This document shows positions 33,328 to 42,047 of a stretch of DNA of 64,000 bases, piece by piece. This DNA comes from Archangium lansingense (lineage in GTDB: Bacteria > Myxococcota > Myxococcia > Myxococcales > Myxococcaceae). The notes under the pieces were generated by a model. The model had not been told where the DNA came from. It saw only the letters and a program-made list of their open reading frames with translations, and searched no databases. The position numbers were made by a program, and so were the translations under genes. The stretch is taken from assembly GCF_026626635.1 (NCBI RefSeq), contig NZ_JAPNKA010000001.1:3782001-3846000 (forward strand), in the 5' to 3' direction. The stretch's first letter is position 1; every line of letters begins with the position of its first letter.

Positions 33328-34197
33328 CTACTCCATATGGGCCCTTTCCGCCTCGAACACCGCGACCAGGTGGTCGACGAGGGCGCGCACGCGGGGCACG
33401 TCCTTGAGGTCGCGGTGGACGACCAGCCACGCCTCGCGCACCGGCAGCGGGGCGGGTGGCGGTAGGGCGGTGAGGCCGCCCTCCTCCTCGGCGAACCAGC
33501 GCGGCAGGACGGCCTTGCCGAAGCCGGCGCGCACGGCGGCGAGCTGTGCCGCGAACCCGTTGGTGCGCAGGGCGATGCGCCCGCCGGCCACAATCCGGGC
33601 CAGCCACTGCGCTTCCGGCAGGTGGGCGAAGGAATCTTCATAGCCAACCCAGGCCTCGGCGTCGCCGTCGGGCGCCACATAGACGCCATAGGCAATGGTG
33701 GCGAGGCGGCGGGTGATCAGATCCCCTGCCTGCGGGCGGGCGAGGCGCACGGCCACGTCGGCCTCGCGCTTGGCGAGGCTCAGCGAGCGCGGGTCGCTCA
33801 ACACCTCCAGGTCAATGCCGGGGTGGCGCCGGCGGAACGGCGCCAGCCGAGGGATCAGGATCCGCTCGGCCACCGCATCCGTGGCGGTCAGCCGTACCGT
33901 GCCGGTGAGCCCGGTGTCGCGGCCGGCGCGCCGCAGGATGGCGAGTGCTCGCTCGTCCATGCCCTGGGCCAGCTCCAGCACCGCCGCCCCTTCCGCGGTC
34001 AGCGCGTAGCCGTCGGCGCGGCGGTCGAACAGTGCCTGACCTAGTGTCTCCTCCAGCGCGGCGATGCGGCGCCCAACGGTGGCGTGGCTGACCCGCAGCG
34101 CCCGCGCCGCTGCCGACAGGCTGCCCGCCCGCGCCAGCGCCACGAAGATGCGCAGGTCTTCCCAGTCCAAGCTGCCCGCTCGTTTTTGAACAGCCAT
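33328..34197 (-). CDS. LysR family transcriptional regulator
   Basis: A 289-residue protein with an N-terminal HTH 'DWEDLRIFVALARAGSLSAAARALRVSHATVGRRIAALEETLGQALFDRR' and a LysR substrate-binding domain ('GTVRLTATDAVAERILIPRLAPFRRRHPGIDLEVL'). It is divergent from the second isochorismatase-family gene, with 72 bases between starts. An inverted repeat overlaps its start codon, suggesting autoregulation with that gene as target. It abuts the siderophore-interacting gene at the 3' side (one base between stops). Confidence 0.88.
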   Translation of the reverse strand: MAVQKRAGSLDWEDLRIFVALARAGSLSAAARALRVSHATVGRRIAALEETLGQALFDRRADGYALTAEGAAVLELAQGMDERALAILRRAGRDTGLTGTVRLTATDAVAERILIPRLAPFRRRHPGIDLEVLSDPRSLSLAKREADVAVRLARPQAGDLITRRLATIAYGVYVAPDGDAEAWVGYEDSFAHLPEAQWLARIVAGGRIALRTNGFAAQLAAVRAGFGKAVLPRWFAEEEGGLTALPPPAPLPVREAWLVVHRDLKDVPRVRALVDHLVAVFEAERAHME

Positions 34198-34220
34198 TGC
34201 TCGATTTTGGCAAATGGCTG
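34191..34220. promoter_or_regulatory. Inverted repeat overlapping the LysR start codon
   Basis: CAGCCATT and AATGGCTG are perfect 8-base arms separated by 14 bases. The left arm includes the LysR start codon. A TTTTGAAC direct repeat flanks it (about 34184 and 34225). Position in the divergent gap suggests control of both the LysR and the isochorismatase genes. Confidence 0.45.
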
Positions 34221-34269
34221 AGCGGTTTTGAACGGGATAGGAAAGGGCACCACTCTTTCGGAGGACTCC

Positions 34270-34866
34270 ATGACCACTCCCCGCACGCTATTCGCCATGG
34301 CCGGCGCCCCGGCCCACCCCAGCCCGCTCGACCGCTCGGCGTTGGTACTGATCGACATCCAGGCGGAGTACACGGCTGGCGCTCTGCCGCTGGCCGGAGT
34401 CGACGCCGCGGTGGCGGAGGCCGCCCGCCTGCTCGAGCTCGCCCGCCGCCGCGGTGTGCCGGTGGTCCACGTGGCGCACCACGGTACGCCTGGCGGCCTG
34501 TTCGATCCGGAGGGGCCGGGCAGCGCCTTCGTCCCCGCCGTCGCCCCCCTCGACGGCGAGGTGGTGGTGACCAAGGGTCTGCCCAACTCCTTCGCTGGCA
34601 CCCACCTGCACGACCGGCTGAAGGCCATCGGCCGGCCGGAGCTGATCATCGCCGGCTTCATGACGCACATGTGCGTGTCGGCCACGGCGCGCGCCGCGCT
34701 CGATCTCGGCTACCGCAGCACCTTGGTGGCCGCTGCCACGGCGACCCGCGACCTGCCTGACCCGCTGGGCGGTGTGATCACCGCCGCCGAGTTGCAGCGC
34801 GCGGAGCTGGCGGCGCTGGGCGACCGCTACGCGGTGGTGGTGGGCAATCACCGGGCGTGGGTGTGA
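34270..34866 (+). CDS. Isochorismatase-family cysteine hydrolase (copy 2)
   Basis: A 198-residue protein; ATG 34270 with GGAGG 5 bases upstream. The triad is Asp in 'VLIDIQAEY', Lys in 'VVTKGLPNSFAGT' and Cys in 'AGFMTHMCVSATARAA'. It is a paralogue of the copy at 19.3 kb but not closely similar: it lacks the RHDSRSPGS loop and has 'VAHHGTPGGLFDPEGPG' instead. Hydrolysis of an amide or vinyl-ether type small molecule is expected; the substrate is unknown. It is divergent from a LysR regulator. Confidence 0.87.
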   Translation: MTTPRTLFAMAGAPAHPSPLDRSALVLIDIQAEYTAGALPLAGVDAAVAEAARLLELARRRGVPVVHVAHHGTPGGLFDPEGPGSAFVPAVAPLDGEVVVTKGLPNSFAGTHLHDRLKAIGRPELIIAGFMTHMCVSATARAALDLGYRSTLVAAATATRDLPDPLGGVITAAELQRAELAALGDRYAVVVGNHRAWV

Positions 34867-34926
34867 CATCGAAGGTTGGGCCCCAGGTGCCAGCACGCCC
34901 TCATCCACGACGTCGCGGCGGGCACC

Positions 34927-37728
34927 TCACAGGTTCCGGTGGAGCCGCTCCTGTGCCTTCACGATGGCCGCGGTGCGGGTGGTCACGTCGAGCTTGGCGA
35001 ACACGTTCCGCAGGTGCCACTTCGTCGTGGAGAGCGCCACGTTGGAGCGCTCGCTGATCTCCTGGTTGCTCAGCCCCTGTGCGAGCAGCTTGAGCATCTG
35101 GAGCTCGCGCTCGGTAAGCGGCTCGAGCGGCGCGCTGGGCGGGTCCGCGAACTCCTGTGGCCCACTCCTTCCCGCCGAGAGCACATCCTGGAACCGCGCG
35201 GTGTACCTGGAGGGCAGCACGTGGCTGAGCTTCCGCTGGGTGGCGGCCGCGACGAGAAGCTCCTGCAGTCCCGGCGTTTCGTCGAAAACGCTGCGGTTGA
35301 AGCCGAACCGCTGCACCAGTGCGAGGCCGCGGTTGAGCGCGGAGAACGCCGCCGCGGGGTCGCCGGCACGCCAGTGACACACCGCGATTGCCGCGAGCAG
35401 GGCGCTCTCTCGGGACACGTAGCCCACATCATGGGCGCTGGCACGCAGCGTCTCCAGCAGCGCGTGCGCCTTGCCGTGCCGCCCACGCGCCATCAGCACC
35501 CACGCCTGTGCGAGCCCGAGCCGCTCCCAGGTTTCGTCGTAGAAGCGCCGCTCGCTCCACTCTCCGCGGCGCATGCGCTCACCGAGGCCGAACTCCTGCG
35601 CCACCGCCCTCATGCGCGCCGGCGCCTGCTCCACCAGGCTGAGCCGGATCTTCTCGCCGCAGACCTGGGCGAGGAAGCGCGTCTGGTGACCGCACTCGAG
35701 GACGCTGTGGAGGTAGTCCAGCAGCTGCCAGGCCTCCGCGTACTTCCCGCGGATGGACTTGATTCGGGCCAGCATGAGGTAGGCCAGCGCGAAGGTCTCG
35801 AACGCGGGTGCCTGCGGCAGCAGCGGCAGCACCTCGATGCAGAGGGCCTCGGCCACGTCGAGCCGGTTCTGCTCGTAGCGGGTGTTGGCCAGGGCCGTCG
35901 CCGCGTTCACCCATACCGGGTTGCGCCGGCCGCGGCTCGCCTGCGCAAACGCCGCTTCGCACCGCTCCGCCGCGTCCTTCATGTTCCCCTGCGCCCGGTC
36001 CGCCAGCGCGATGAGGACGTCTGTGTAGCCGTTGATGAAGGGGCTGTTGAGTCCCTGCAGTGTCTCGCGCGCGCTTAGCGCGAGCCGGCGCATCGCATCA
36101 AACCTGTTCATCCGGAGCGCCTGGTAGGCCTTTGCCGCCAGCAGCACGCCCGCCATGAAGACGTCCGGGTCCTCATGGCCAGGCCACGCGTCCAGCTCGA
36201 TGCTGGAGCCTGGAGCCGAGTCGGACAAGATGGAGTGGAGCAGCGTGAGGCGCTCGAGCTGCTTCGACAGCCGCTCGCGCTCCGGGTCGGACGGGGCGAG
36301 CGTGGCCGCGAGGCGGTGCTGGGCGTCCTGCAGTGCCGATGAGGCCTGCGCGTACCGCCGGGACAGGATGAGGCACGCAATATGCGCCACGCAGAGCGCC
36401 GGCGAGCGGATGACCTCCTCCGCCGTCAGCTTCTCCGTCCAGTGGAGCACGGAGGCGATCTCCCCCTCGCGCATCCACGCCTCTGCGCAGCGCGCCGTGA
36501 GCTCGAGGCACCAGCTCCTGTCTCCGGAAGCAAACGCGTGCTCGAGCGCCTCATCCGGCCGCTGGTGCTCGGCGAACCACGCGCTCGCTGTCCGATGCAG
36601 CCAGGGGATGCGGTCGCCGAAGTCGCACGCGAGCTGGGTTCTCAGGAAGTCGAGAAACAGAGCGTGGTACCGATACCACTGACGCTGGGGGTCGAGCGGC
36701 TGGATGAAGAGCTGCGCCCGCTCGAGGTCCGCCAGCAACGCCGGGCCATGGGTGATGCCCAGGAGTGCGTTGCAGAGGTCCCCGTTGAGCTGGTCCACCA
36801 CCGAGCTCAGCACCAGGAACTCGTGCACCTCTCCGGTCTGTTCGCGTAGCACCGCGTCCGCGAGGTACCGCGCCACATCGCGGTTGGAGCCGATGGCCTT
36901 GCGCAGTGCATCCCCCAGGTTCGCGTGCTCACCCACCGACAGCAGCGCCAGCTTCACGCCGGCGACCCATCCCTCCGTGCGGGAGCGCAGGTACTCGACG
37001 TCATCGGGCGCGAGCTCGGCGTCACACAGGCGCTGTCCCAGCTCGCGGATGGCCTTGCCATCCAGGCTCAGGTCGCGGCTGTCGAGCGTCACCAGTTGCT
37101 CGGTGAGTTTCAGCTTCGCCAGGTCCAGCTCGGGCAGGGTGCGCGACGAGACGACCCAGTGGACGTGCGGCGGCGAGTGCTCGAGCAGGTACGAGAAGGC
37201 CCGCACCAGCGCGCGCTCGCGCAGCACGTGGAAGTCATCGAGCACCACCACCAGCTCGCGTCCCAGGCTCCACAGGCTCTGCAGCACGACGGACATGGCG
37301 TGGTCGAGCGGGAGCTCCACCTGTGCGTCGAGTTGGCTCGCGATGTACGCGTCGAAGTCCGGGGCGGCCCGGCGAATCGCCCCCACCAGATACGAGAAGA
37401 ACCGCTCGGGCGCGTTGTCCAACTCGTCGAGCGACAGCCACGCGAACAACCGCTGCGCGCACGCTTCGCGGTACCACTGCGTCAGCAGCGTCGTCTTGCC
37501 CCAGCCGAGCGGCGCGGTCACCAGCACCAGCTTTCCGCTGACGCCGCGGTCCATCTTCCGGAGCGGCGCACCACGCGCCACCAGCACGGAGGTTGTCTGC
37601 GGCGGAGAGAGCTTCGTTGGCAGGAGATGCGAGAGCTGTCCGCCGAACGGTGCCGCAGGCTCCGCGACGTCCGTCCGCGAAGGCGATGACGCACGACGAC
37701 TCCTCGGGGCGGTTCCACGGCTCGGCAT
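34927..37728 (-). CDS. Large ATP-binding LuxR regulator (MalT/AcoK type, LAL)
   Basis: A 933-residue protein. ATG 37728, with GGGAG 8 bases upstream, is preferred to GTG 37734. Order: N-terminal 'LLPTKLSPPQTTSVLVARGAPLRKM' typical of MalT-like proteins; NTPase with Walker A 'APLGWGKTTLL' (about residue 73) and Walker B 'LVVVLDDFHVL' (about residue 165); sensor regions; a long TPR-like solenoid (about 400-850); and a C-terminal LuxR HTH 'LTERELQMLKLLAQGLSNQEIS'. Such regulators bind an inducer through the TPR part and activate transcription in the ATP-bound state. It is divergent from the diheme beta-propeller gene, its likely target. Confidence 0.88.
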   Translation of the reverse strand: MPSRGTAPRSRRASSPSRTDVAEPAAPFGGQLSHLLPTKLSPPQTTSVLVARGAPLRKMDRGVSGKLVLVTAPLGWGKTTLLTQWYREACAQRLFAWLSLDELDNAPERFFSYLVGAIRRAAPDFDAYIASQLDAQVELPLDHAMSVVLQSLWSLGRELVVVLDDFHVLRERALVRAFSYLLEHSPPHVHWVVSSRTLPELDLAKLKLTEQLVTLDSRDLSLDGKAIRELGQRLCDAELAPDDVEYLRSRTEGWVAGVKLALLSVGEHANLGDALRKAIGSNRDVARYLADAVLREQTGEVHEFLVLSSVVDQLNGDLCNALLGITHGPALLADLERAQLFIQPLDPQRQWYRYHALFLDFLRTQLACDFGDRIPWLHRTASAWFAEHQRPDEALEHAFASGDRSWCLELTARCAEAWMREGEIASVLHWTEKLTAEEVIRSPALCVAHIACLILSRRYAQASSALQDAQHRLAATLAPSDPERERLSKQLERLTLLHSILSDSAPGSSIELDAWPGHEDPDVFMAGVLLAAKAYQALRMNRFDAMRRLALSARETLQGLNSPFINGYTDVLIALADRAQGNMKDAAERCEAAFAQASRGRRNPVWVNAATALANTRYEQNRLDVAEALCIEVLPLLPQAPAFETFALAYLMLARIKSIRGKYAEAWQLLDYLHSVLECGHQTRFLAQVCGEKIRLSLVEQAPARMRAVAQEFGLGERMRRGEWSERRFYDETWERLGLAQAWVLMARGRHGKAHALLETLRASAHDVGYVSRESALLAAIAVCHWRAGDPAAAFSALNRGLALVQRFGFNRSVFDETPGLQELLVAAATQRKLSHVLPSRYTARFQDVLSAGRSGPQEFADPPSAPLEPLTERELQMLKLLAQGLSNQEISERSNVALSTTKWHLRNVFAKLDVTTRTAAIVKAQERLHRNL

Positions 37729-37972
37729 TGGCACATCTCCCTGCGGCCGATTTCAGAGTCAATTAGACCACGGACTCTCAGCCTTTTTGCCCTTCTTCCA
37801 TGGAAATGGAGTTTTACAGCCCTTGTGGTGCGGGGCGTTGGGACGCGGTCTTTCGCGAGCAGGAAGGGGGTGTTTCCCCTCCCTTTGGCGGGGGCGATGT
37901 CGCGGTGTCGCTTGGTACTCCCCGTCCGTTGCGGTTCGAGCCGCAACGCTTTCCCCCCGAGGAGGTCCACCC

Positions 37973-40855
37973 ATGGGTACCCAGCAAGTGGGCGCGAGCC
38001 TGAGCCGATGGCGCGCTCGAGCTGCTTCGTTGTGCGCCGCCGTATCGATGTTGGTTTCGGTCAGTGCCGTCGCTCAGACGCCATCGTTCATCGAGTTCGA
38101 TAGCGCGCACGTACGTCCGATGGCGCTCTCGCCAGACGGGACGCGGCTCTTCGCCGTCAACACACCCGACAATCGCCTGGAGGTTTTCTCGGTCTCTGCC
38201 TCCGGCCTCTCGCTCCTCGCCGAGGTGCCGGTCGGCCTCGAGCCGGTCTCTGTCGCCGCGCGCAGCAACACCGAGGTGTGGGTGGTCAATCACCTCTCGG
38301 ACAGCATCAGCGTGGTGAGCCTGGAAGGGACTCCGCGCGTGGTACGCACGCTGCTCGTCGGCGATGAGCCGCGCGACATCGTGTTCGCCGGCACCCAGGG
38401 CCATGCGTTCATCACCACCGCGCACCGCGGCCAGCACCGCACCGACCCGTCCATCTCCACCGTTCCCGGCGTGGGCGACCCGCAACTCACCACGCCCAGT
38501 GTGGGCCGCGCGGACGTCTGGGTTTTCAACCCGGCCTCTCTGGGAACGACGCTGGGTGGCACGCCCGTGCGCATCGTGACGCTCTTCGGCGACACGCCGC
38601 GTGGCCTCGCCGTCAGCCCGGACAGGAAGACGGTCTATGCGGCCATTGCCCAGTCTGGCAACCAGACGACGTCCGTCAGCATGGACACCGTGTGCGACGG
38701 GTTCGAGAGCTCGGGCTGGTGTCTCGTCTTCCCCGACACGTGGCCCTGGGGCAACAACCTTCTTCCAGGCGGTCTGCCAGGTCCGCGGACGAACGCCGCG
38801 GGGGCGCGGGCGCCCGAGACTGGCTTGATCGTCAAGTGGAACAAGAGCACCGGCCAGTGGGAGGACACGCTCGGCCGCAACTGGAACAACGGGGTGCGCC
38901 TGAACCTGCCCGACAAGGATGTTTTCGCCATCGACGCGGACACCATGCAGCAGAAGGCCTTCTTCACGGGCGTGGGCACCACCATCTTCAACCTGGCCAC
39001 CAACCCGAAGACGGGCGTGGTGTACGCGTCCAACAGCGAAGCCAACAACCTCACGCGCTTCGAGGGCCCCGGTGTCTTCGGCGGCAGCACGGTGCAGGGC
39101 AACATCGCGAAGATGCGCATCTCCGTCATCTCCGGGGGAACGGTCTACCCCCGCCACCTCAACAAGCACATCGACTACTCGAAGCTGGCCAGGTCCGCTG
39201 GGTTCGATCCCTCGGCCAGGAATCATAGTCTCTCCACCCCGACAGAGATGGTGGTCTCGAGCGACGGCACGAAGCTGTACGTGGCCGCGTTCAGCTCGAG
39301 CAAGGTCGGTGTCTTCGATACCGCGGCGCTGGAGTCCGACACCTTCGACCCGAAGACCGCGAGCGCCAACTACATCCCGGTGAGCGGCGGTGGCCCCAGC
39401 GGTCTGGTGCTGGATGAGGCGCGCAACCGCCTCTACGTGATGACCCGCTTCGACAACGCGGTGAAGGTCATCGACCTCGCCACGAAGACGCAGGTGGCCT
39501 CGGCTGCCTTCTACAACCCGGAGCCTGCCACCGTCGTGGAGGGCCGTCCCTTCCTGTACGACGCGAACTTCTCCTCCGCCAACGGCGAGGCGTCCTGCGC
39601 CAGCTGCCACGTCTTCGGCGATAAGGACGAGCTCGCCTGGGACTTGGGCAACCCGGACGACGAGGTGTCCTCCAACCCCATCGACAAGCGCCTCGCGAGC
39701 AGCCTGGAGATCGGCGCGTTCCGAGTGTTCACAGGTCACCCGAGCTCGCCCATCAACGGCACCGGCGACCAGCACGCCTTCCACCCGATGAAGGGGCCCA
39801 TGACGACGCAGACCCTGCGCGGCATGGTGAACTCGGGCGCCATGCACTGGCGGGGTGACCGCTCGAACGGCTTCTTCGGCGTCGATTCGTACGCGGCGGA
39901 CGTGTCGTTCAAGAACTTCATCGTGGCGTACGAGGGGCTGCTCGGCCGGGCCTCGATGCCGACCGAGGAGGAGATGAACAAGTTCACCGCCTTCCAGCTC
40001 CAGGTGCAGCTGCCGCCGAACCCCATCCGCCGGTTGGACAACTCGCTCACCACCGCCCAGCAGGCCGGCCGCGACTTCTACTTTGGCAGCCGCCGCGTGG
40101 ACGGCATTGCGATCGGCGCGGACAACGGCTTCAACTGCAACGGCTGCCACACCATTGACGCAACGCAGGGCTTCTACGGCACCGACGGCCGCTCGAGCTT
40201 CGAGGGAATCAGCCAGATCATGAAGATTCCCCACGTGCGGAACATGTACACGAAGGTCGGCATGTTCGGCTTCCCGGACAGCAGCTTCTTCCAGCATCCG
40301 GAGACGGGTCAGATGGGAGACCAGATCCGCGGCTTCGGCTTCACGCATGACGGTGCGGTGGACACCCTGTTCCGCTTCTTCAGCGCCATCGTGTTCTCCA
40401 ACACCAGCATCGGTGGGCCTCTCGTGGGCTTCCCGGGTGATACCGACCGCCGCAACGTGGAGGCCTTCATGCTGGCGGTGGACTCCGACCTGGCGCCCAT
40501 CGTGGGCCAGCAGGTGACCCTCACGCCGACGAACGCCGCCGCCGTCAGCCCGCGCATCGATCTGCTCATCGCGCGCGCCCGGGCGGCGTTCGTGTCGAAG
40601 GCCCTGGGTGGCTCCACCTATGAGGCTGACCTGGTGGCGAAGACGGTGGTGGGAGGCAAGGCGAAGGGCTTCCTCTACGACCGCAACGCGGGGACGTGGA
40701 AGCCCGACGACGGCACCGCGAACATCACCACCACGGCCCTCCGCGCGCTGGCGACCAAGGCGGGCCAGGAGGTGACCTTCACCGCGGTTCCGCCGGGCTC
40801 TGGTGTGCGCATCGCGCTCGACCGCAACCTGGACGGCAAGCTCGACGGCCAGTAG
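37973..40855 (+). CDS. Exported beta-propeller/diheme c-type cytochrome with C-terminal Ca-binding-like motif
   Basis: A 960-residue protein. ATG 37973 has GAGGAGG 7 bases upstream and starts a Sec signal peptide ending SAVAQ; upstream frame is an antisense shadow of the LuxR gene. Residues about 35-530 have YVTN-type propeller repeats ('MALSPDGTRLFAVNTPDNRLEVF', 'MVVSSDGTKLYVAAF'). Two CxxCH heme sites follow: 'CASCH' (about residue 541) and 'CNGCH' (about residue 721), in a MauG/cytochrome-peroxidase-like layout. The C-terminus 'DRNLDGKLDG' resembles an EF-hand/dockerin loop. It is probably a periplasmic or surface electron-transfer or peroxidase-type enzyme. Confidence 0.83.
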   Translation: MGTQQVGASLSRWRARAASLCAAVSMLVSVSAVAQTPSFIEFDSAHVRPMALSPDGTRLFAVNTPDNRLEVFSVSASGLSLLAEVPVGLEPVSVAARSNTEVWVVNHLSDSISVVSLEGTPRVVRTLLVGDEPRDIVFAGTQGHAFITTAHRGQHRTDPSISTVPGVGDPQLTTPSVGRADVWVFNPASLGTTLGGTPVRIVTLFGDTPRGLAVSPDRKTVYAAIAQSGNQTTSVSMDTVCDGFESSGWCLVFPDTWPWGNNLLPGGLPGPRTNAAGARAPETGLIVKWNKSTGQWEDTLGRNWNNGVRLNLPDKDVFAIDADTMQQKAFFTGVGTTIFNLATNPKTGVVYASNSEANNLTRFEGPGVFGGSTVQGNIAKMRISVISGGTVYPRHLNKHIDYSKLARSAGFDPSARNHSLSTPTEMVVSSDGTKLYVAAFSSSKVGVFDTAALESDTFDPKTASANYIPVSGGGPSGLVLDEARNRLYVMTRFDNAVKVIDLATKTQVASAAFYNPEPATVVEGRPFLYDANFSSANGEASCASCHVFGDKDELAWDLGNPDDEVSSNPIDKRLASSLEIGAFRVFTGHPSSPINGTGDQHAFHPMKGPMTTQTLRGMVNSGAMHWRGDRSNGFFGVDSYAADVSFKNFIVAYEGLLGRASMPTEEEMNKFTAFQLQVQLPPNPIRRLDNSLTTAQQAGRDFYFGSRRVDGIAIGADNGFNCNGCHTIDATQGFYGTDGRSSFEGISQIMKIPHVRNMYTKVGMFGFPDSSFFQHPETGQMGDQIRGFGFTHDGAVDTLFRFFSAIVFSNTSIGGPLVGFPGDTDRRNVEAFMLAVDSDLAPIVGQQVTLTPTNAAAVSPRIDLLIARARAAFVSKALGGSTYEADLVAKTVVGGKAKGFLYDRNAGTWKPDDGTANITTTALRALATKAGQEVTFTAVPPGSGVRIALDRNLDGKLDGQ

Positions 40856-40888
40856 CAGGCGAGCGAGGCAGAGTCCCTCCTGCCAGGT

Positions 40889-40925
40889 CCCCGGCCGCCA
40901 TCAGGCGAGCCGGGGTTTTCTTTTT
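40889..40925 (+). terminator. Rho-independent terminator of the cytochrome gene
   Basis: Stem CCCCGGC-CGCC / GGCG-A-GCCGGGG with an ATCA loop, followed directly by TTTTCTTTTT. It lies 34 bases after the stop codon. The T-run ends at the first base of the convergent LysR stop, so the hairpin may serve both directions. Confidence 0.85.
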
Positions 40926-41926
40926 CACTCGAAGCCACCAGCGGCCTTCGTTGTCTCCGCCAAGGCCGCTGGAATCGTCTCCCGCATCAACTCCACGAAC
41001 CTGCGCAGCCTCGCCGGATGGAACCGCGCATACGGGTAGAGCAGATACATGGGGAGGGGTGCGGCCCTCCAGTGCGGCACCAGGTGCACGAGCCTGCCAC
41101 GTACGATTTCTTCGTGGATCACCCAGGCCGAGGCCACGCAGACTCCGAGGCCGTTCACCGCGGCGCTGCGGATGGCGTAGAGGCTGTCCGTACTCATGCG
41201 CGGACGGAAGACGATGGACTGGACCTCGCCGGTAGCCGCGTGGGTCAGCGATATCTCGTTGCGATAGAACGTGCGCAGCGACAGCCAGGGCAGCCGTGCG
41301 AGCTCGTCGGGATGGGTTGGTACGGGCAAGCCCGCTAGCACCGATGGAGCGGCTACTGCGATGCGCGGCACCTCGGCCACGCGGATCGCTACCACGCTGG
41401 GGTCATGCACCTCGCCGACGTGGATCGCGCAATCGATACCGTCCGCGATGAAATCCACCGCTCGGTCGTGCAGCAGCCATTCGATCGATACCCGCGCGTG
41501 GCGGTTCAGGTACTCCGTCAACGGCCCCACCAGGAGTTCCTGTCCGAACGCGTGGGGCACCACGACGCGCAGCGTGCCCTCCGGTTCGTTGCCCGCGCCG
41601 CGCAGGTCGGCCTCGAGCGTTTCCCAACTGGCCAGCAGCTCCTTCGCGCGCTCATAGCAACGCACGCCGTCTTCGGTGAGCTTCATCGCATGGGTGGATC
41701 GCTGGAGCAGCCGCAGCCCCAGCGAGCGCTCCAGGGCCTGCAGCCGGCGACTCACCGTCGGCTGCGTGGTGCCCATCCTCGCGGCGGCGGCGGACAGGCT
41801 GCCGGCGTCGACGATGTGGATGAAGGTCTGCATCAGCTCGAGTCTGTCGGCAGTAGCTGGCGCGGCGGGTGGGGGAACCCGCCTTGGGGAAACGCGCGGC
41901 CGGGACGGCTTGGAACGGTTGGGCAT
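40925..41926 (-). CDS. LysR family transcriptional regulator
   Basis: A 333-residue protein with a basic Pro/Arg-rich N-terminal extension of about 25 residues before the HTH ('LMQTFIHIVDAGSLSAAAARMGTTQPTVSRRLQALERSLGLRLLQRS'). The substrate-binding domain follows ('GTLRVVVPHAFGQELLVGPLTEYL'). It resembles CrgA/DmlR-type LysR proteins. It is divergent from an MFS transporter, with a perfect palindrome in the gap. Confidence 0.88.
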   Translation of the reverse strand: MPNRSKPSRPRVSPRRVPPPAAPATADRLELMQTFIHIVDAGSLSAAAARMGTTQPTVSRRLQALERSLGLRLLQRSTHAMKLTEDGVRCYERAKELLASWETLEADLRGAGNEPEGTLRVVVPHAFGQELLVGPLTEYLNRHARVSIEWLLHDRAVDFIADGIDCAIHVGEVHDPSVVAIRVAEVPRIAVAAPSVLAGLPVPTHPDELARLPWLSLRTFYRNEISLTHAATGEVQSIVFRPRMSTDSLYAIRSAAVNGLGVCVASAWVIHEEIVRGRLVHLVPHWRAAPLPMYLLYPYARFHPARLRRFVELMRETIPAALAETTKAAGGFE

Positions 41927-41947
41927 GGGGGCGCACCTCGAGCGGCT

Positions 41948-41966
41948 TTATACGCGCAGCGTATAA
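41948..41966. promoter_or_regulatory. Perfect palindrome in the LysR/MFS gap
   Basis: TTATACGC and GCGTATAA pair perfectly around GCA, 22 bases upstream of the LysR start. It contains a T-N11-A core as expected for a LysR operator. The AT-rich arms stand out in this GC-rich DNA. Confidence 0.65.
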
Positions 41967-42047
41967 GGGTTGTACGAAGCGCGCTACTACCGACGCCCGC
42001 TCCTCTGGCCCACAGTTGCCTCATCTCGCATCACTCGGGGTGAACGC

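Noticed and set aside
36704..37972. N-terminal extension of the cytochrome frame into the LuxR-type gene
   Set aside because: The upstream 423 codons are antisense to the MalT-type regulator and low complexity; a signal peptide and GAGGAGG support the start at 37973.
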